From a virus: 36,161 nt of DNA. Location of the stretch: IMG/VR virus record IMGVR_UViG_3300026521_000559, positions 1 through 36,161 of that record; one strand, written 5' to 3'. The position numbers and the translations under genes were made by a program. Below the pieces are notes generated by a model, which was not told where the DNA came from, searched no databases, and worked only from the letters and a program-made list of their open reading frames with translations. This document shows, piece by piece, positions 25,138-33,342 of the stretch; the stretch's first letter is position 1; each line of letters opens with the position of its first letter.

Positions 25138-26822
25138 TGGAATTAAATAGTAAAAACACTTCTTTATTTTTCGTAATTGAAAATAAACATAATTTAATAA
25201 TAGAAACCAAGAGAAGTATTTATCATATTATAGAAAATCAAAGTTGGATAAAAACCATAAAAATATATTTGGTTACCCCAACTAATTTATTTTTACCGAA
25301 AAATATTAAAAAAGAATTTTTAGATATTTACGAAAATATAGAATTTATAGAAAAAGATATAGTGAGGTATTCGGATCATGTTTTTTTCAACATGATTTAT
25401 GGGTGTTATTTAGCCGAGGAAAAAATAAAAAGTAATTATTTAATATATCTAGATTGTGATATGTATTTGGTAAATAATTTCCCTTCTTCTTTTAAAGGAG
25501 AATTAATATTAGAATCCGAAGGTTATTATAATGAAGAATCGGATAAATGGCTAATGACTAAAAAAAAGTGGTTAAATATGTTAAAAATAAAAAATTCGGA
25601 AAATATAATATACACAAATACCGAATTTATAATAACCAATACCGAATTAAAAATATTTTCTAAGTGGTTAAATACTTTTGAAAATTTATATCCAAAACTA
25701 AAAAAAATAGAAAATAAATATCCAAAAATAGGTTTTGATATTTCGTGTATGGAAGAAACCAGCTTCGAAATTATGGTTTTAAATAATCATTTTGATCGAA
25801 TTTTATATCTTCCTAATCTTGTTGCAAGATTAGGGAACCCTACAGCGATTCCAGATACACCTAAAGCAAAAAAAGAAATTTTATTTATTAGCCAACATTT
25901 AGAAAAAATAGACGATATTTTATTTGATTATACTAGCGATTTTAAACAGAATACTATAACTATGGAATTAATATATTCGTGTGAATTTGATTGTTTCTTT
26001 TGCGAAAAACCAAATTTGGAAAAACCCATAATTTTAGAATTAGATAAATTTAAAAAGTATTTGGACAAATTAATTATAAATGGTATAACTACTATAGATT
26101 TAACCCCAACTAAAGGAGATATTTTAAATATTCCAAATTTAGTAGAATATTTAAAAATTTTAGAAAATTCGGATATCAATAATTATTACTTCTATACTTC
26201 AATAGCTACCAATAGAAAACTATCTTTAGATAATGAATACGATAAGGAATTAATCAATTTTATTAATACTAGTAAAAAAATATATATTTATTATTCATGT
26301 TATCTTGATAACGATTTCCAAACTTTTTATAAAATAGTTCGAAAAGATAAATCCGTTTATGATCTTAATATCCTAAACAGTAAGTTTTTATTAAAAAATA
26401 TTAATAAAAATAAAATAACATTTATAGATAGGGTAAATAAGTATCCATTTAGGCTTTTAATAAAAAATAATCATTTGGCTCGTTTAGCTCATATTAAACA
26501 GATTCCGATAATTTGTGAAGATGATGATTTAAAACAAAATCGGGATAATTTTTTAAGACATACTGCTTTTTGTGAACAATTTTTATGTTGCAGTACTTTA
26601 AAAATTAATGGAGATTTAGTATATTGTAATTATGGAAAATCGTATTACGATGGAGTAGTTGAACATATTTCGACATTTACAAATAATAATTTATTAACCA
26701 AGGAATTAATTAATAACGATCTATGTAAAAATTGTTTATATAAAATGGAATCTGGTATCTCGGAACTTATCTGGAATAAAGAATCATTTCTTATCAATCA
26801 TTCAAAGGAAACATCATGTTAG
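25137..26822 (+). CDS. Fusion: GT-A glycosyltransferase + 'TPTxGD' radical SAM
   Basis: 561 aa. Residues 1-255 are a GT-A-like nucleotide-sugar transferase: a first strand LFFVIENKHNL, the DxD metal site YLDCDMYLV with D106 and D108, FIITNTELKIFSKWL, and FDISCMEETSFEIMV, the acceptor-loop region. Residues about 270-561 are a radical SAM domain: C282-x3-C286-x2-C289 (SCEFDCFFCEK), IDLTPTKGD, then FCEQFLCCSTLKINGDLVYC and LCKNCLYKME. This half is paralogous to the free-standing 316-aa protein just upstream. It is the second GT-rSAM fusion in the operon but with a different GT fold from the first. Overlaps the next gene by 7 nt. Confidence 0.75.
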   Translation: MELNSKNTSLFFVIENKHNLIIETKRSIYHIIENQSWIKTIKIYLVTPTNLFLPKNIKKEFLDIYENIEFIEKDIVRYSDHVFFNMIYGCYLAEEKIKSNYLIYLDCDMYLVNNFPSSFKGELILESEGYYNEESDKWLMTKKKWLNMLKIKNSENIIYTNTEFIITNTELKIFSKWLNTFENLYPKLKKIENKYPKIGFDISCMEETSFEIMVLNNHFDRILYLPNLVARLGNPTAIPDTPKAKKEILFISQHLEKIDDILFDYTSDFKQNTITMELIYSCEFDCFFCEKPNLEKPIILELDKFKKYLDKLIINGITTIDLTPTKGDILNIPNLVEYLKILENSDINNYYFYTSIATNRKLSLDNEYDKELINFINTSKKIYIYYSCYLDNDFQTFYKIVRKDKSVYDLNILNSKFLLKNINKNKITFIDRVNKYPFRLLIKNNHLARLAHIKQIPIICEDDDLKQNRDNFLRHTAFCEQFLCCSTLKINGDLVYCNYGKSYYDGVVEHISTFTNNNLLTKELINNDLCKNCLYKMESGISELIWNKESFLINHSKETSC

Positions 26823-27844
26823 AAAAATCGGAAAAAATATTTATTGATATAGATTCTGAACTTAGAGAAAGTACTTTACTTTTAGAATTTCAGTTTCATG
26901 ATGTATGTAATATAAAATGTTCGTATTGTAAATTAAATTCGGGGAAAAATATACTTGAAAAAAAGTATTTAGATAATTTAATATTATTTATTAACGATTA
27001 CGAATTACAAAATAAATTTACAAATATTGAAATTATGATTATGGGTGGCGAAACATTTCTAAATTTACCAATTTTAACAGAGTTATTCGATACGATACAT
27101 AACTTAAATAATATTATTCCAGTGTCACAGATACTTTTACTAAGTAATTTTATATTACCAACCGATTTGATAACGGAGCAAATGAGATATTTAAAATCAT
27201 TTGGTATTCCAATAGATTTGGAAATTACCCTCCATGCACAAGAATATTCTTATACTCAATTAAGATTATTCTTAAAAAACTATAAATTATTTAGAAATGA
27301 AATTTCGAGTATTAACGTACTCGAAGGAAATATAAAATATACGAAAGAATCTAAATTTTTAACACTTTATAAAATAATTATAAATACTTTTTTAAAAGAT
27401 AAAAAAATAATAAATAATGTTTATATATGTGATATAAATAAAATAAAAAAGGATGGTTTATCGTTTAAAGAAGAATCTAATATATTATCTAACTACGGGA
27501 TAATTATGTCGAATCTTGGAAATTTATTTATGGAATATAATTCTGATAACTCTAGAAATTCGGAACCAATTACTTTGGGAAAATTAAATAAATTTATTGG
27601 AGATTCAAATTATAGTTGCGAATGCAACGTTAAGAATAATTTAGTTCTTGATGCTACTGGACATTTAAGATGGTGTGGAAATTTTGACCAATTTCAGGAA
27701 GATGTTATACCAAATATAAAAATGATTCCAGAAGATTTTAAAAAAATATATTCTTATTTTTTTACAGATTGTTCTATAAGATGCCCATATTCATTGTGTA
27801 TGGGAGGAGTATTTAATCAATTAAAAATAAAGGAAAAAAAATGA
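26816..27844 (+). CDS. Radical SAM/SPASM-like protein, 342 aa
   Basis: 342 aa, with AAAGGAAACATCATG. C31-x3-C35-x2-C38 (VCNIKCSYCK), IMIMGGETF near 78 and ILLLSNFILP are the core features. The C-terminus has CECNVKNNLVLDATGHLRWC and then DCSIRCPYSLCMGG, which is a SPASM-type auxiliary-cluster arrangement ending like the CxxCxxxxxC of that domain. It does not belong to either of the two paralogous pairs. Translationally coupled on both sides (7 and 4 nt). Confidence 0.8.
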   Translation: MLEKSEKIFIDIDSELRESTLLLEFQFHDVCNIKCSYCKLNSGKNILEKKYLDNLILFINDYELQNKFTNIEIMIMGGETFLNLPILTELFDTIHNLNNIIPVSQILLLSNFILPTDLITEQMRYLKSFGIPIDLEITLHAQEYSYTQLRLFLKNYKLFRNEISSINVLEGNIKYTKESKFLTLYKIIINTFLKDKKIINNVYICDINKIKKDGLSFKEESNILSNYGIIMSNLGNLFMEYNSDNSRNSEPITLGKLNKFIGDSNYSCECNVKNNLVLDATGHLRWCGNFDQFQEDVIPNIKMIPEDFKKIYSYFFTDCSIRCPYSLCMGGVFNQLKIKEKK

Positions 27845-28800
27845 AAAAATATAATAAAACATTACTCAATATATTATCAAATAAAATATTTGATTATCTA
27901 ATAACCAATCTTCCAAAAGCATATCCGGAATTAAATGAACCAGACGTAACAATAAAAATTGATTATATAAAGGATAAAATAGTTCCAAAATTTATAGAAT
28001 ATGGGAATGATATGGATAATCCAGAAATGAAATTATCTAAAGTTTTCCTATGGGATAAATTAGAAATAATTAATAACGGAAAATTGGAAAATTGGTATTT
28101 TAAAGACTCTTTCTTAAATAATATTATTTTTAATACCGAGTACCATGAATACAGAGAATACAGAGAATACATAAATGATTTTAATTTTGCAGAAACGGAA
28201 TCGTTTGTTATTTTAAAAAAATATCCAAAAATAGCCATTAAAAACATTTTAGCATGTTATCCAAAAAATAAAACTTTTGAACATCCAAATTATTTTTTTG
28301 AGTTGGATAATATTTTTTATAAAGTGAGTAAACCAGTCTTTAGTAATATTAGTTGTTTTAAAGATGTCGTATTATTTGGAAATTCTCGGTATAATGATTC
28401 AGGATATAGATTAATTTTATTGGTAACCAACTTAACGGAAGTAGAAAATATAAAAAAATTTTTCAATAAAAATAATTTCATGTTTAAATACGTTACTGTA
28501 ATCTTAGAAAAGGATTTTTTAAATTTACCACTTTCTGAAAAAATGGATATTTTTCAGAAAAAAGATATAACTATCGAAAATATTAAAAAATATGATTTTA
28601 GAATAAATCAACTTAATTTTCATCCGAAATTAGATTATTTTTACGATAATAAAAAGGAGGTTTTTAAGATTATGATAGAAGATATAAAAAAGATATTACT
28701 AAATAATAAACTTAATAAACATAATAAACAAGTAAGTGAATATACACCTGATATAAATACCAAAAATATGGATTACCAAAATGAAATCTATTCAAAATAA
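27841..28800 (+). CDS. Hypothetical protein, 319 aa
   Basis: 319 aa, with AAAGGAAAAAAAATG. I do not recognise it. The N-terminal half is helical; about 170-245 looks like an alpha/beta unit (DVVLFGNSRYNDSGYRLILL, then FKYVTVILEKDF). A short tandem repeat near residue 104 encodes EYREYREY (three 9-nt units at 28147-28173). The C-terminus is Lys/Asn-rich and overlaps the aminotransferase gene by 20 nt. It may bind a nucleotide or a small substrate, but there is no motif to support a function. Confidence 0.5.
   Translation: MKKYNKTLLNILSNKIFDYLITNLPKAYPELNEPDVTIKIDYIKDKIVPKFIEYGNDMDNPEMKLSKVFLWDKLEIINNGKLENWYFKDSFLNNIIFNTEYHEYREYREYINDFNFAETESFVILKKYPKIAIKNILACYPKNKTFEHPNYFFELDNIFYKVSKPVFSNISCFKDVVLFGNSRYNDSGYRLILLVTNLTEVENIKKFFNKNNFMFKYVTVILEKDFLNLPLSEKMDIFQKKDITIENIKKYDFRINQLNFHPKLDYFYDNKKEVFKIMIEDIKKILLNNKLNKHNKQVSEYTPDINTKNMDYQNEIYSK
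28147..28173 (+). repeat. Tandem 9-nt repeat (GAATACAGA), 3 units
   Basis: Units at 28147, 28156 and 28165 (the last ends ATA). Being a multiple of three it inserts Glu-Tyr-Arg steps without a frameshift. Confidence 0.75.
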
Positions 28801-29413
28801 TAATCATTTTTTAAATACGTTTGAAAAACGTATTTCCGAAGTTACTGGAGCACCGTACGTGGTTCTTACGGATAGCTGTAGTAACGCTATTTTTATAACT
28901 ATATGGTATCTAAAAAAAATAAAAAAAATAAAATTTCCAAATAAAATTATTATTCCAAATAGAACGTATATAAGTGTTCCGAATGCTATTTTTCGCAACG
29001 GCTTAAAACCAGTATTTAAAAAAATAAAATGGTTTTCTAGATATCGGATTGGAACTTTGCCTATTTGGGATTGTGCAGTAGGATTTGAAAAAAATATGTA
29101 TATAAAGAAACAATATATGTGTTTAAGTTTTCAACAAAAAAAAGCTATTGGTATTGGAAAAGGTGGAGCAATTTTATTAGATAATAAAAAAGATTATTTA
29201 TTTTTAAAAAGACTTGTTCATGACGGAAGAGATTCTGGAATACCAGTATCCAAGGATACCAATATTATATATGGATTCCATATGAATATGACTCCTGATC
29301 AAGCGGCTAAAGGAATTTTATTATTAAATCAGTATGTATTTGCCGATCGAGATCTTGGTTCATATAAAAATTATCCAAAATTAAGGAAAATTTGTGAAAA
29401 AAATTACAAATAA
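28781..29413 (+). CDS. DegT/DnrJ/EryC1-type PLP aminotransferase, shortened
   Basis: 210 aa, overlapping the previous gene by 20 nt and without a clear SD. DegT-family features: PYVVLTDSCSNAIF for the SGT loop, KIIIPNRTYISVPNAIFRNG for the P..T.....ai...G strand, PIWDCAVGF for the EDaA(h)-type Asp that binds PLP, SFQQKKAIGIGKGGAILL with K121 as the Schiff-base lysine, and RLVHDGRD. These enzymes aminate keto sugars. Family members are about 370 aa; here the C-terminal 150 residues (small domain) are missing. The following 266-aa frame is not that domain. It may be a natural minimal form or a remnant that is still in frame. A 10-bp stem-loop lies at 28813-28835. Confidence 0.75.
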   Translation: MKSIQNNNHFLNTFEKRISEVTGAPYVVLTDSCSNAIFITIWYLKKIKKIKFPNKIIIPNRTYISVPNAIFRNGLKPVFKKIKWFSRYRIGTLPIWDCAVGFEKNMYIKKQYMCLSFQQKKAIGIGKGGAILLDNKKDYLFLKRLVHDGRDSGIPVSKDTNIIYGFHMNMTPDQAAKGILLLNQYVFADRDLGSYKNYPKLRKICEKNYK

Positions 29414-30194
29414 ATCTTTTGATTCTTTACTTAATTTTATAAAACCATATAAAAAACAATTGGATAATATAAAAAATTTGGATATTATTTTAGGACAATC
29501 TGAGAATTGGTATTTATACCATAATCCAAAAAATAAACCGTATTGTTTTTACAGTAGTATAAATAATAAATTATTAAAGGTTATTTTTTTAAAAGAATTG
29601 GAAAAAAATAACTTTTCTAATTCTTTTGATATTTTAAAATTAAAAAAATATTTAAAAACTTTAGAACAACAAGATAAAATAAAATTTATATCGGATGATA
29701 TATTTTTTTTAGAATGTCCGAAATACCCAAAATTAAATATAACCATAAAGGAATACATTGTTTTAATTAATTCGATTAAAAAAAAATTAAAAAAATTTGA
29801 TATTTATTTTGATATAGATTTAAATATTATCGAAATCGATCCAAAGCAATTAAATATTTCTATCCATGAGAACGATCTTTTAATTTTGGATTATAAAATG
29901 TTGCAATTTTATTCGCCGGAAAAATTAATGGATGGAAAATTATTTGAATATAATATAAAAGATGAATTTATTATATATTTTTATTATTTTAAAAATGAAT
30001 TTAAACTCGAATTATTTGATGTTGGTACTACCGAAACTATCCCATTTCAGGAAATATCCGAATTATTAAATAAAAGATTAATTAAAATTTTAAATACCTT
30101 TAAATATAAAAATATTTTAAAATGTTTTAAATTATTGGCAAATGTATTAAGCACATTTAATTATAATAACCATAATATTAAAGGAGTTGATTAA
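29394..30194 (+). CDS. Hypothetical protein, 266 aa (GTG start)
   Basis: 266 aa. GTG at 29394 with AAGGAAAA about 6 nt upstream sets the start, overlapping the aminotransferase gene by 20 nt. It is Lys/Ile/Phe-rich with a helical N-terminus (1-90), a mixed middle (125-185) and a beta-containing C-terminal part (FIIYFYYFKNEFKLELFDV). There are no cysteine pairs or catalytic motifs. I do not recognise it. It is translated together with the rSAM gene that follows (1-nt overlap). A role as a substrate-binding or acceptor-handling protein is only a guess. Confidence 0.5.
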   Translation: MKKITNKSFDSLLNFIKPYKKQLDNIKNLDIILGQSENWYLYHNPKNKPYCFYSSINNKLLKVIFLKELEKNNFSNSFDILKLKKYLKTLEQQDKIKFISDDIFFLECPKYPKLNITIKEYIVLINSIKKKLKKFDIYFDIDLNIIEIDPKQLNISIHENDLLILDYKMLQFYSPEKLMDGKLFEYNIKDEFIIYFYYFKNEFKLELFDVGTTETIPFQEISELLNKRLIKILNTFKYKNILKCFKLLANVLSTFNYNNHNIKGVD

Positions 30195-31138
30195 TGAAAG
30201 CTTTCCAAGGAATCAATCATAAGAAAAACAGATTATATATTCATTGGGATATAACTACCAAATGTAATTATAAATGTAATTATTGTTACGCGGAAAATGA
30301 ATATTCTAAAAAAGAAGAATGGAATTTGGAATCGAATGAAAAAAATATTAAAAGTATTATAACTTCATTAAGATTAAGCGCTCTTCCTATTTTTTTAGGA
30401 TTGCTTGGAGGAGAACCAACTCAATCAAAATATTATTTTAAAATTTTAGAAGAAATTGAAAATAATATTTTACCAAAACATAAAGATAATAGATTATATA
30501 TTACTACAAATCTTAGTAAAGATTTGGATTATTGGAAAGAACATCCAAAAATAAAAAATACTTTTATATTGTGTAGTTTTCATCCGGAATATTTTAAAAT
30601 AAATACAATTAATAAAATTAAGAAATATGTCGAAAAATTAGAATATTTGAATAAATATTTTAGAGTAAAAGTCAATATAATGTTAGATCCAAAATATGAT
30701 AATATTACTCAGGAATGGTTAAAAATTTTACCAAATATTTCCAAAGACATATTAATACACCCACATATTATTTATCCAGATGGAAGTCCACATAACGACT
30801 TACAGATCATGTATGAAACATCTTTTGATAAATATCAAGAAATATATAAATACATGTGTAAAGAATATGAATATATTATAAATGATAAAAAAGAACATTT
30901 AAATGATATAGAAGTTTTTTCTAAGAACTTAAATAAGTTTAAAGGTTGGAAATGTTATCAAAATAATTATGAAATATCTTTTAATGGTTTGGTTAGTTCT
31001 TCCTGTTTTCCAGGAACAGTTTCTTTAGGAACTAACCCAATGTATTTTAAAAAAATTAAAGAGGTACTATCTAAAACATGTCCTCATAATTTTTGTAACT
31101 GCGACGGATTACTAAAATGTCAAAAAATATTAAACTAA
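30194..31138 (+). CDS. Radical SAM protein, 314 aa, paralogue of the fusion's C-terminal half
   Basis: 314 aa, with AAAGGAGTTGATTAATG. C24-x3-C28-x2-C31 (KCNYKCNYCYA), FLGLLGGEPTQ, LYITTNLSKD, FILCSFHPEYF and the end FKGWKCYQNNYE, SSSCFPGT, CPHNFCNCDG. The matching elements of the 596-aa fusion (CNFNCEYCYA, LYLLGGEPT, LSFHPTQM, FGWYCY, CPFNKCEC) occur in the same order, so the two are paralogous modules, here without the glycosyltransferase. Overlaps the GT gene by 22 nt. Confidence 0.8.
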   Translation: MKAFQGINHKKNRLYIHWDITTKCNYKCNYCYAENEYSKKEEWNLESNEKNIKSIITSLRLSALPIFLGLLGGEPTQSKYYFKILEEIENNILPKHKDNRLYITTNLSKDLDYWKEHPKIKNTFILCSFHPEYFKINTINKIKKYVEKLEYLNKYFRVKVNIMLDPKYDNITQEWLKILPNISKDILIHPHIIYPDGSPHNDLQIMYETSFDKYQEIYKYMCKEYEYIINDKKEHLNDIEVFSKNLNKFKGWKCYQNNYEISFNGLVSSSCFPGTVSLGTNPMYFKKIKEVLSKTCPHNFCNCDGLLKCQKILN

Positions 31139-31737
31139 GTATATTAATACCAACTCATGATAGACCAGAACAATTACAGAATTGTTTGTTGAGTATCTGT
31201 AAAGCAGATATACAAATACCTTACGAAATTATTATTAATTGTGATGATAATTCTATTAAAGATATAAACTTTAATAAATATAAATTACCAATTAAGATTT
31301 ATAATAATAAATTTTTTAATTGGGGACAAGTATATAATTTTTTATATAAAAAATCAAATGGAAACTATATTTATTTCTTAGAGGATGATGATTTATTATT
31401 AACATCATTTGATTTTCTCGATTATGATTTTGACTATTATTTTGGAATGTATTATCCAAACAAAAGAGAAAATAATACTCTTAAAAAATTTAGAAATTCT
31501 TTTAAAAGAATATGGAGTTTTACACATACTAAATTATTTTTTAATTATAATATTCCAGAAAAATTTATTCATTTCCAGTTGGGCCAGATAATTATTAAAA
31601 AAGAAATTATTAAAAAATTTCCAAAAACCGATAATAAATATAATGATTATTATTTATTTGCTAAAAATCCAGGAACTATTAAATACATAAATAAACTATT
31701 CTATAAACAAGGAGAATCCCATTACAATGTTTCATAA
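31117..31737 (+). CDS. GT2-family (GT-A) glycosyltransferase
   Basis: 206 aa. KLSILIPTHDRPEQLQNCLL is the opening strand and nucleotide site of the GT2 fold, EIIINCDDNS is the second acidic motif, and YIYFLEDDDLLL carries the metal-binding acidic cluster. It is short for the family (about 250-300), so it may lack an acceptor helix, but the catalytic half is intact. It starts 22 nt inside the end of the rSAM gene. It probably transfers a sugar in the same product pathway. Confidence 0.8.
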   Translation: MSKNIKLSILIPTHDRPEQLQNCLLSICKADIQIPYEIIINCDDNSIKDINFNKYKLPIKIYNNKFFNWGQVYNFLYKKSNGNYIYFLEDDDLLLTSFDFLDYDFDYYFGMYYPNKRENNTLKKFRNSFKRIWSFTHTKLFFNYNIPEKFIHFQLGQIIIKKEIIKKFPKTDNKYNDYYLFAKNPGTIKYINKLFYKQGESHYNVS

Positions 31738-32485
31738 AACAATACAAGAAATATATCAAAAATTAACTATAAAAAAATTACTTCAATATAGTATAGATAA
31801 CAATCTAAAACATATACCAAGTGCTCTCAGTCAATTCAAATATCTTAAATACTTATTACCAAAACTCGATTATGATAATACGAATATAGTAATAGGCAAG
31901 CCCTTTGGTTCTCAGGCTTATTATATGATCTGGAAAGAACTTGGATTAATAGCTAATCAAAAATTATCATATGGTGTTAAACATGACGAAATAGAATTCG
32001 TTAATTACGGTGAAGAAACGCTTGGAAACGCCTTGGGTATAGGATCTGGAATATCGTTAGGAAGTCCCGATAAACTAACCTATGTTAACCTAAGTGATGG
32101 TGCTTTACAGATGGGTCCAACCTTAGAAGCTATACAATTCATAGGAAAGCATCAATTAAATATGATAATTACCGTTGATTTTAATGGTATGCAATTAACG
32201 GATAGTATTCAAAATATTTCTGGAATCAATAGTTTAAATATCGAATCGATATTTAAACTATATAATATAGAAACTTATCTTATAGATACCACAGTTTTAA
32301 ATATTCATGAAATAAATTTAATTATAAATAGCGTTTTACTAAATCAAAAAGAAACTAAGAAACCAACGACCTTGATATTTAAAACTATTAAGGGTCATGG
32401 AGTTAAAGAAATGGAAGAAGATCCAATATTTTGGCACTATAAAGAATTAAAAAATATTGGTGATATAACTATCGTAAATAACTAA
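31727..32485 (+). CDS. Transketolase N-terminal (ThDP-binding) subunit
   Basis: 252 aa, with AAGGAGAATCCCATTACAATG. GEETLGNALGIGSGISLG, then VNLSDGALQMGPTLEAIQF and IITVDFNGMQL form the ThDP/metal motif (DG...14..N form). IFKTIKGHGVKEMEEDP and FWHYKEL match the transketolase KG.GV..ME....WH segment. It carries only the PP domain; the partner with the Pyr domain is the 152-aa gene at 33641. Split transketolases of this kind in sugar clusters move a two-carbon unit onto a sugar. Last gene of the overlapping operon. Confidence 0.85.
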   Translation: MFHKTIQEIYQKLTIKKLLQYSIDNNLKHIPSALSQFKYLKYLLPKLDYDNTNIVIGKPFGSQAYYMIWKELGLIANQKLSYGVKHDEIEFVNYGEETLGNALGIGSGISLGSPDKLTYVNLSDGALQMGPTLEAIQFIGKHQLNMIITVDFNGMQLTDSIQNISGINSLNIESIFKLYNIETYLIDTTVLNIHEINLIINSVLLNQKETKKPTTLIFKTIKGHGVKEMEEDPIFWHYKELKNIGDITIVNN

Positions 32486-32531
32486 CATACGACACTTAGT
32501 TAACTATCAGTACACACACTATGAATAGTTA
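32475..32531 (+). repeat. 57-bp direct repeat, copy 1
   Basis: Identical to 32671-32727. It starts inside the last codons of the transketolase gene (TAAATAACTAACATACGACA) and contains TTAACTAT...ATAGTTA arms of an imperfect palindrome. Confidence 0.93.
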
Positions 32532-32604
32532 TTCGTTTTATAAAATTCCTAGCTAACAGATTTTAAAATAAACTTAAATTCTGTTCTTGGATCCCCTATT
32601 TACC

Positions 32605-32732
32605 GGTGCTATCAGTGTTTGAAAAATTAACTATTTCTTAAATTTTGGTTTTTAAAAATTTTAAAAAAACTAAATAACTAACATACGACACTTAGTTAAC
32701 TATCAGTACACACACTATGAATAGTTAACTAT
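32605..32732 (+). repeat. 128-bp leader repeat, plus-strand copy
   Basis: The same unit recurs in inverted orientation at 36034-36161. The first 99 positions differ at a single base; then a 13-nt loop differs (CAGTACACACACT here), then ATGAATAGTTAACTAT matches again. It ends 28 nt before the SDR start codon. It contains the 57-bp repeat copy 2 and an AACTAA/TTAGTT inverted pair. Its location in front of two different transcription units, in the same orientation to each, fits a promoter/operator leader. No clear -10/-35 pair stands out. Confidence 0.85.
32671..32727 (+). repeat. 57-bp direct repeat, copy 2
   Basis: Second exact copy of 32475-32531, 196 bp downstream, lying within the 128-bp leader unit. 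Confidence 0.93.
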
Positions 32733-32760
32733 TAATAAAATTATATAAATAAGGATTATA

Positions 32761-33342
32761 ATGATATTGGTAACAGGAGAAAAAGGTTATTTGGGAAAAG
32801 CCTTCCTAAATTATAAAATTAATGATTTTATAACTTTAGAAGATTATTTTCTAAATCCTTGTCCAGAAAAATTAACTAAAATTATCCATATTGCTGGAGT
32901 ATCAGATAAAAAAGATTTTAAAAATATTAAAAAAACTACCGAATCGATGATAGTATTAACCCAACAATTGGTAAATTTAGCAAAACAAAATAATATAGAA
33001 TTTATATTTTTTAGCTCGGAAGCCGCTATAAGTGATTTAGATATTTATGGTACTTATAAAAGATCTATGGAATTTTATATAAAAGCTTTTTTAAAAAAAT
33101 ATAAAATATTAAGAATACCTAGAATTTATTCTAGCTGTAGAGAAAAAGGTTTAATCAAATTATTAAAAAATAAAGAAATTCCAAAAAAAGATTATAACAA
33201 TACGGTTGAATTTTTAGATTTAGATGAATTCGTCCCACAAGTTTATCATTATATATTCGAAGAGAAGTCTTCTCGGATATATTATTTTAAAAGGTTAGAG
33301 ACAAAAACAATTAAAGAAATAGAGGAAAGATATGTTAATTAG
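32761..33342 (+). CDS. Short-chain dehydrogenase/epimerase-like protein (NAD(P)-binding)
   Basis: 193 aa, with ATAAGGATTATAATG. VTGEKGYLGKAF is the TGxxGxxG dinucleotide motif; the active-site pair is Y96-x3-K100 in the context FFSSEAAISDLDIYGTYKRS, with the preceding Ser cluster. Extended SDRs that epimerise or reduce nucleotide sugars have about 300 aa; here the substrate-binding domain is only 60-70 aa, so it is a short member. LRIPRIYSS and EFLDLDEFV match typical C-terminal elements. It overlaps the next gene by 11 nt and sits between the two transketolase halves, which suggests work on the transketolase product. Confidence 0.8.
   Translation: MILVTGEKGYLGKAFLNYKINDFITLEDYFLNPCPEKLTKIIHIAGVSDKKDFKNIKKTTESMIVLTQQLVNLAKQNNIEFIFFSSEAAISDLDIYGTYKRSMEFYIKAFLKKYKILRIPRIYSSCREKGLIKLLKNKEIPKKDYNNTVEFLDLDEFVPQVYHYIFEEKSSRIYYFKRLETKTIKEIEERYVN

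Larger units (their letters stand above)
17919..32485 (+). other. Fifteen-gene overlapping operon: radical SAM / glycosyltransferase cluster
   Basis: Every gene from 17919 to 32485 overlaps the next: 11, (14-nt gap at 20245-20258), 1, 4, 10, 11, 1, 7, 4, 20, 20, 1, 22 and 11 nt. The only gap in the run is the one after the Cys-rich protein. No terminator hairpin with a trailing CCTGTC element occurs inside. The genes must be co-transcribed and are probably translationally coupled, which argues that they act in one pathway. Confidence 0.75.
32486..32760 (+). promoter_or_regulatory. 275-nt intergenic leader before the SDR gene
   Basis: The longest plus-strand gap in the window. It holds both 57-bp repeats and the 128-bp unit; between them lies an imperfect hairpin (AACAGATTTTA.. 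/ ..TAAATTCTGTT, about 32556-32585). Given the copies elsewhere it is likely to drive the SDR group. It lacks a strong terminator for the upstream operon, so read-through remains possible. Confidence 0.55.

Noticed and set aside
29380-29420. Frameshift joining the aminotransferase to the next gene
   Set aside because: The following 266-aa protein does not resemble a DegT C-terminal domain and has its own GTG and SD.
32475-32727. CRISPR-like direct repeats
   Set aside because: Only two exact copies with one 139-bp spacer and no cas genes; the unit recurs inverted in front of another gene.
32744-32751. TATAAATA, identical to the T4 late promoter core
   Set aside because: It lies only 9 nt before the SDR start codon and overlaps the SD region, so it would give an almost leaderless RNA; chance is likely at this base composition. 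Not repeated at the dUTPase copy.
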